Shown piece after piece: positions 60,950 to 64,000 of a stretch of DNA of 64,000 nucleotides. Below the pieces are notes generated by a model. It was not told the DNA's origin. It searched no databases and was given only the letters and a program-made list of their open reading frames with translations. The stretch's first letter is position 1. Every line of letters starts with the position of its first letter. Both the position numbers and the translations under genes were made by a program. The stretch is from Devosia sp. (GTDB lineage: Bacteria; Pseudomonadota; Alphaproteobacteria; Rhizobiales; Devosiaceae): NCBI RefSeq assembly GCF_025809055.1, contig NZ_CP075529.1, positions 806,001 through 870,000 on the forward strand, given 5' to 3'.

Positions 60950-61447
60950 CTAATCCCTGAGTTTGAACGCCAGGGTCGTCACCCACTCATTCATGTCAGG
61001 CACCTCCGCGGGATCGGATTCATAAAGCTCGAGCCGGCAGGCAAAATGGTCGCCATCGGCTTTTTCGGCCACGTCGAGCGCCGTATCACTTTCCTTGAGC
61101 CAGCCGATCAGCATCCCCGTCACGGTCATCAGCTTGTCCGGGTGCCCGGTCCAGGTCAGCGACACGAACCGCCCTTCCGGCAGCGTCCCATTGCGGACAT
61201 TGCCCTCCTCCGGACCGGCTGCCGCCACGGCAATACCGGCCTCGACATCGAGCGTGTCGGACATGTCGATGCGCCGGTAATTGTAGAAAGCCGGTCCCAC
61301 CGGCGTCAGCCCATGCTTGGCGATATGCGCGAAAATCTGCGGAAAGCCCTCACCGGCCGGCTGCTGCATCTGGTTCATGCGCACCGTGAAGGGCACATAG
61401 ACATAGGCCTGCGCGGCGCGCGTCGCGATTTCCGGTAGGGTCAGCAT
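60950..61447 (-). CDS. GyrI-like / AraC effector-binding domain protein
   Basis: A 165-residue stand-alone effector-binding domain (SOUL/GyrI-like): VYVPFTVRMNQMQQPAGEGF, PVGPAFYNYRRIDMSDTLDV, EAGIAVAAAGPEEGNV, LPEGRFVSLTWTGHPDKLM. The conserved late Glu is in ADGDHFACRLELYESDP. Members bind small hydrophobic ligands or act as hydrolases; the role here is unknown. It is transcribed alone. Confidence 0.82.
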   Translation of the reverse strand: MLTLPEIATRAAQAYVYVPFTVRMNQMQQPAGEGFPQIFAHIAKHGLTPVGPAFYNYRRIDMSDTLDVEAGIAVAAAGPEEGNVRNGTLPEGRFVSLTWTGHPDKLMTVTGMLIGWLKESDTALDVAEKADGDHFACRLELYESDPAEVPDMNEWVTTLAFKLRD

Positions 61448-61522
61448 ATCGATCTCCTCGTTGGTCTGGTTCTAGCCAAACAACGAGCGAACCCGCCCCG
61501 CCTCGACATACCGCCCGAATTT

Positions 61523-61945
61523 TTACCGGTCAGCCGGCGGCGGCACATTGGTCGAGGTCTTGCACTCGATCAGCCAGACGTCATAGACGGCATGGTCCAC
61601 TGCATTGAGCGCCGGGCTGTCGGCAAACATCCAGCCGGTGAAAATCCGCTCGCTGGACCCATCAAGGCTCAGTTGGTCAACCTCGAGAAAGGCCGATGTG
61701 CGCTGCAAGGTATCGCTCGATGGCCGATTATAGCAGGCGCGCGGCGTGATCTCGAGCGCACCGAACAGCACCGTCTCATCGACATAGACATCAAATCGGG
61801 TAATGCGGCCGGTAATCTTGTCCAGCCCGGCAAAGGTCGCCACCGGATTGGCCAGCGGCTGGCCCAGCGCCGGCACGGCAAGCAGACCGCAAAAGGCGAT
61901 CGCTGCCGCCAGCGGCCGATACAAAGCCAAAAGAAATTGCCGCAA
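61523..61945 (-). CDS. DUF2155 exported protein
   Basis: A 140-residue protein with a signal peptide (about 1-29; ALYRPLAAAIAFCGLLAVPA) and the DUF2155 core: LDKITGRITRFDVYVDETVL, LEITPRACYNRPSSDTLQRT, IFTGWMFADSPALNAVDHAVYDVWL (split over two strands). Two Cys residues could form a disulfide. It is conserved in alphaproteobacteria next to the NDUFA12-type gene, as here, 12 bases downstream of it on the same strand. Function unknown. Confidence 0.86.
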   Translation of the reverse strand: MRQFLLALYRPLAAAIAFCGLLAVPALGQPLANPVATFAGLDKITGRITRFDVYVDETVLFGALEITPRACYNRPSSDTLQRTSAFLEVDQLSLDGSSERIFTGWMFADSPALNAVDHAVYDVWLIECKTSTNVPPPADR

Positions 61946-61957
61946 CGCGCCCGCGCC

Positions 61958-62359
61958 TTATTCGGGCGACCAGGCCTGATAGTCGCCGGTCACGCGTGGC
62001 CGCTCGCCCTTGTTGAGCAGGCTGCCATCCGGCCGGTAGGCCGCCGCGGTGCCGGTCATGTTCGGCAGGTGCGGCTTTTCCCAGGCGCGCGGCTCATATT
62101 TGGCATCGGCCGGCGGAACATCGGTCCGGTGATGCATCCACCCATGCCAGCCCGGCGGAATGGCCGACGCATCCGCAAAGCCACCGGCATAGGTCACGTA
62201 GCGCCGGTTGTGCTTCTTGTCGAAATAGTAGCGGTTGCCGAATTCATCCGAGCCGACATAGCTGCCGAACCGGCGAATCCACAGCCGCGTTCCCCAGCTA
62301 TTGCCGCCCCACCAGGAGAAGATTTCGGTCAAAAACTGCTTGATACCGGACTGGGCCAC
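61958..62359 (-). CDS. NDUFA12-family complex I accessory subunit
   Basis: A 133-residue protein matching the NDUFA12 (B17.2) family: FLTEIFSWWGGNSWGTRLWI, GSYVGSDEFGNRYYFDKKHN, RRYVTYAGG, PPGWHGWMHHRTDVPP, then a C-terminal WEKPHLPNMTGTAAAYRPDG. In alphaproteobacteria and mitochondria this is an accessory subunit of NADH:ubiquinone oxidoreductase. It is first of a two-gene unit with DUF2155. Confidence 0.93.
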   Translation of the reverse strand: MAQSGIKQFLTEIFSWWGGNSWGTRLWIRRFGSYVGSDEFGNRYYFDKKHNRRYVTYAGGFADASAIPPGWHGWMHHRTDVPPADAKYEPRAWEKPHLPNMTGTAAAYRPDGSLLNKGERPRVTGDYQAWSPE

Positions 62360-62569
62360 GAAACGATTCCGAAATTGGCGTCGAGATGCCTGCGGTTTAG
62401 CATGGCCCGCCGCACGAGCCTAGACCTTCCCCGCCCCTTCCGGCAGGAAAGTGCGCACCTTGCGTCGCGGTGGCCACGGTCGGATTGCGCGGTTCGCCGA
62501 TTAAATGGCACACCCACGCTCCAAACCTCTTCACCTCCCCCTGGAAGGGGCTTTGAAGCGGCCGAAGGC

Positions 62570-62594
62570 AAGATCGCTCCAGTGGAGCGATCTT
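62570..62594 (+). repeat. covarying hairpin element, copy E5
   Basis: Stem AAGATCGCTCC, loop AGT and stem GGAGCGATCTT form 11 perfect pairs. GGCCGAAGGC stands just before, and AAGGCCATGAGAGCTGCGCT with the small stem GAGC-tgc-GCTC just after. Confidence 0.78.
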
Positions 62595-62629
62595 AGCGGA
62601 AAAGGCCATGAGAGCTGCGCTCGAATGGC

Positions 62630-62680
62630 AGGTAGCGCCGCTCGGCCCGCAGGGCCGTAGCAGAGCTAGGTGGGGGTGGT
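62630..62680. repeat. dispersed repeat family C, copy 2
   Basis: AGGTAGCGCCGCTCGGCCC, GGGCCGTAGCAGAGCT and GGTGGGGGTGG; the same blocks as 30713-30762 with a compensating change in the middle of the short stem. Confidence 0.75.
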
Positions 62681-62737
62681 TTCTGGCCCCGGCCCAGCGA
62701 CAACGCCACCCCAAGATCAGTCATGCACCGGACTGGT

Positions 62738-63976
62738 CTAGCGCGCACCCTTGCCCAGCACCAGTGTCAGCAGCGTGCGGAAAATGATCTGCAGATCAAG
62801 GTCGAAGGACTGGTGCTTGATGTAATAGAGATCGAAGGACAGCTTGCGCATTTCCTCCTCGGTGGTTGTCGCATATCCCGAGTTGACCTGCGCCCACCCC
62901 GTAATGCCCGGCTGCACCAGATAGCGAAGCCCATATTTCGGTTCGGTCGCTTCGCATTGCGTGGCCACGAAATCCGATACCGGCCGCGGCCCGATCAGGC
63001 TCATTTCGCCGATCAGCACGTTATAGAGCTGTGGCAGCTCGTCCAGCCTCAGCCGCCTCAGGAAGCGCCCGCCCGCAAAGACCCGCTTGTCGCCGACGCC
63101 AGCCGAATGGCCCTCCGAGCCCTCATGCATGGTGCGGAATTTCATCATCGAGAAGTGCTGCCCGCCATAGCCGAAGCGCTTCTGGATGAAGAGCACGGGG
63201 CGACCGTGCCGCAACAGGATAAATCCGGCGACCAGCAGGGATAGCGGCACGGTGATCGGCAGCGTCACCAGCACGGCGAGGATGTCCAGCAGGCGCTTGG
63301 CGCGGGTATAGAGCAGCTGGGTGGGCGACAGCCGGATATGGGATATGTCGAAGCTGGCCACATCGACCCGGCCCTGCCGCGTTTCCAGAAACAGCATCCA
63401 GGGCACGATTTCGACGCCACGCATGTAGTAGCGGTTTAATTGCCCCGGCTCGGTCGGCTCGCCCGGATCGATCAGCAACTGGTCGATTTCGTCGCTTTCC
63501 TTGGCGATCGGCACCCCCAGCGACACGGCAAGCGCCTGCGCGCCGGGAAATTCCAGCAAGGCCACATTGTCCGAAATGGCCTTGTGAAACCGCATATTGG
63601 CATAGGCCAGGCAACCGATGGCAATCGGCGCCGCAAGCGTCAGGCCAAAATAACTCACGCGGATACGCAGGGCCGAAAGGACCGTCACTGCCACGCAATA
63701 CATCGCGGCAGTGAGCAAGGCAGACGATGTCAGCGGGTATTGGTGCCGCCTGAACGCAGTCAGCATCAGCGCCGACAGGATCGTCGCGCCGGCAATCACC
63801 GCCACCGGAACTAGCCAGTCGCTCCGCCCCGCCTGCCGCAACAGCGTCGCATAGAGCGCCCCCTGCAGCACGATGGCAACCACCGTGGGCACGATGAACA
63901 AGCGCACATCCCGCATGAAACGGTGATCGCGCAACGTGCCGCCCTGGTTCAGGATATGTGAGGTATTCGGGGTCAC
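62738..63976 (-). CDS. polyprenyl-phosphate sugar transferase (exopolysaccharide initiation)
   Basis: A 412-residue WbaP/ExoY-type enzyme that moves a sugar phosphate to undecaprenyl phosphate to start exopolysaccharide assembly. The N-terminal half has four or five membrane helices (about 25-130). The C-terminal catalytic domain begins LYTRAKRLLDILAVLVTLPI and contains FIQKRFGYGGQHFSMMKFRT, RRLRLDELPQLYNVLIGEMS, LIGPRPVSDFV and VQPGITGWAQVNSGY. The GTG at 63976 overlaps the stop of another gene entering the window (GTGA), so it is part of a larger cluster to the right. Confidence 0.92.
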   Translation of the reverse strand: MTPNTSHILNQGGTLRDHRFMRDVRLFIVPTVVAIVLQGALYATLLRQAGRSDWLVPVAVIAGATILSALMLTAFRRHQYPLTSSALLTAAMYCVAVTVLSALRIRVSYFGLTLAAPIAIGCLAYANMRFHKAISDNVALLEFPGAQALAVSLGVPIAKESDEIDQLLIDPGEPTEPGQLNRYYMRGVEIVPWMLFLETRQGRVDVASFDISHIRLSPTQLLYTRAKRLLDILAVLVTLPITVPLSLLVAGFILLRHGRPVLFIQKRFGYGGQHFSMMKFRTMHEGSEGHSAGVGDKRVFAGGRFLRRLRLDELPQLYNVLIGEMSLIGPRPVSDFVATQCEATEPKYGLRYLVQPGITGWAQVNSGYATTTEEEMRKLSFDLYYIKHQSFDLDLQIIFRTLLTLVLGKGAR

Positions 63977-64000
63977 GCTATATCCATGGCCTCCAGCAGC
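63973..64000 (-). CDS. end of an upstream gene (cut by window edge)
   Basis: On the minus strand the frame LLEAMDIA followed by TGA enters from outside and ends by overlapping the GTG of the sugar transferase (GTGA). Overlap of this kind is typical of operon neighbours. Only eight residues are visible, so no product can be named. Confidence 0.35.

Larger units (their letters stand above)
62360..62737. other. repeat-rich gene-free stretch
   Basis: About 380 bases between the sugar transferase and NDUFA12 genes. The right half holds a composite of repeats (62533-62680): CCTCCCC-ctgg-AAGGGGC, hairpin E5, and repeat family C. The left half shows nothing clear. Confidence 0.65.

Overview
The window reads as chromosomal DNA of an alphaproteobacterium of the Hyphomicrobiales, most like Devosia and relatives. 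The reasons are its high G+C content, the pleD-divK pair, a GatCAB amidotransferase, a BioR/BioY pair with BioR-type operators, an NDUFA12-type complex I accessory protein beside a DUF2155 protein, an RNase E with an acidic insertion, and gene orders such as aroQ-accB-accC-aat and dprA-plsY/rnr/DUF983/rpmG/pleD/divK/DUF3572/dinB that are typical of this order. The genus is an inference from gene content; no search was run.

Layout. 1-3 kb: the end of an alpha/beta hydrolase gene, an EamA exporter, and a three-gene minus-strand unit of two exported PepSY-like proteins with very acidic tails plus a membrane-anchored LuxR-type regulator. 3.2-9.2 kb: translation fidelity genes (gatB; gatC-GNAT-gatA), an unusual HTH-chorismate mutase fusion and a YjhX-like small protein. 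9.3-16.2 kb: ruvX, a divergent AraC regulator/NmrA-like pair, then pyrB, a pseudo-dihydroorotase and an M19 dipeptidase. 16.4-30.5 kb: topA, an aldo/keto reductase, dprA, plsY, rnr, DUF983, rpmG, pleD, divK, DUF3572, dinB and ridA, i.e. genome maintenance, RNA turnover and cell cycle. 30.8-39 kb: a glycerophosphodiesterase, a FemAB-like protein, a HIT protein, a SulP transporter, a YCII protein, the bioR/bioY biotin uptake module with two BioR boxes, and a lower-G+C adenosine deaminase-like gene. 39-54 kb: clpA-clpS, D,D-carboxypeptidase, MATE, azlCD, tRNA-Leu(CAA), PBP1A, a murein amidase and rne. 54-64 kb: aminotransferase and GNAT, a DsbA-like protein, aroQ, accB, accC, aat, an APH-like kinase, a GyrI-like protein, DUF2155, NDUFA12 and a polyprenyl-phosphate sugar transferase.

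Functional links: ClpA, ClpS and Aat together supply a bacterial N-degron pathway. PBP1A, the AMIN-domain amidase and the SPOR-domain carboxypeptidase act on peptidoglycan. AccB, AccC and BioY/BioR link biotin supply to its main consumer. PleD and DivK act in polar development.

Intergenic DNA is rich in small dispersed repeats. The most interesting is a family of at least five hairpins (25085, 25165, 25229, 59287, 62570) whose 10-11 bp stems differ in sequence but always pair perfectly around a 3-base loop, followed in several copies by a second small hairpin that also shows a compensatory change. I do not recognise it as a named family. No CRISPR array, prophage or IS element was seen.
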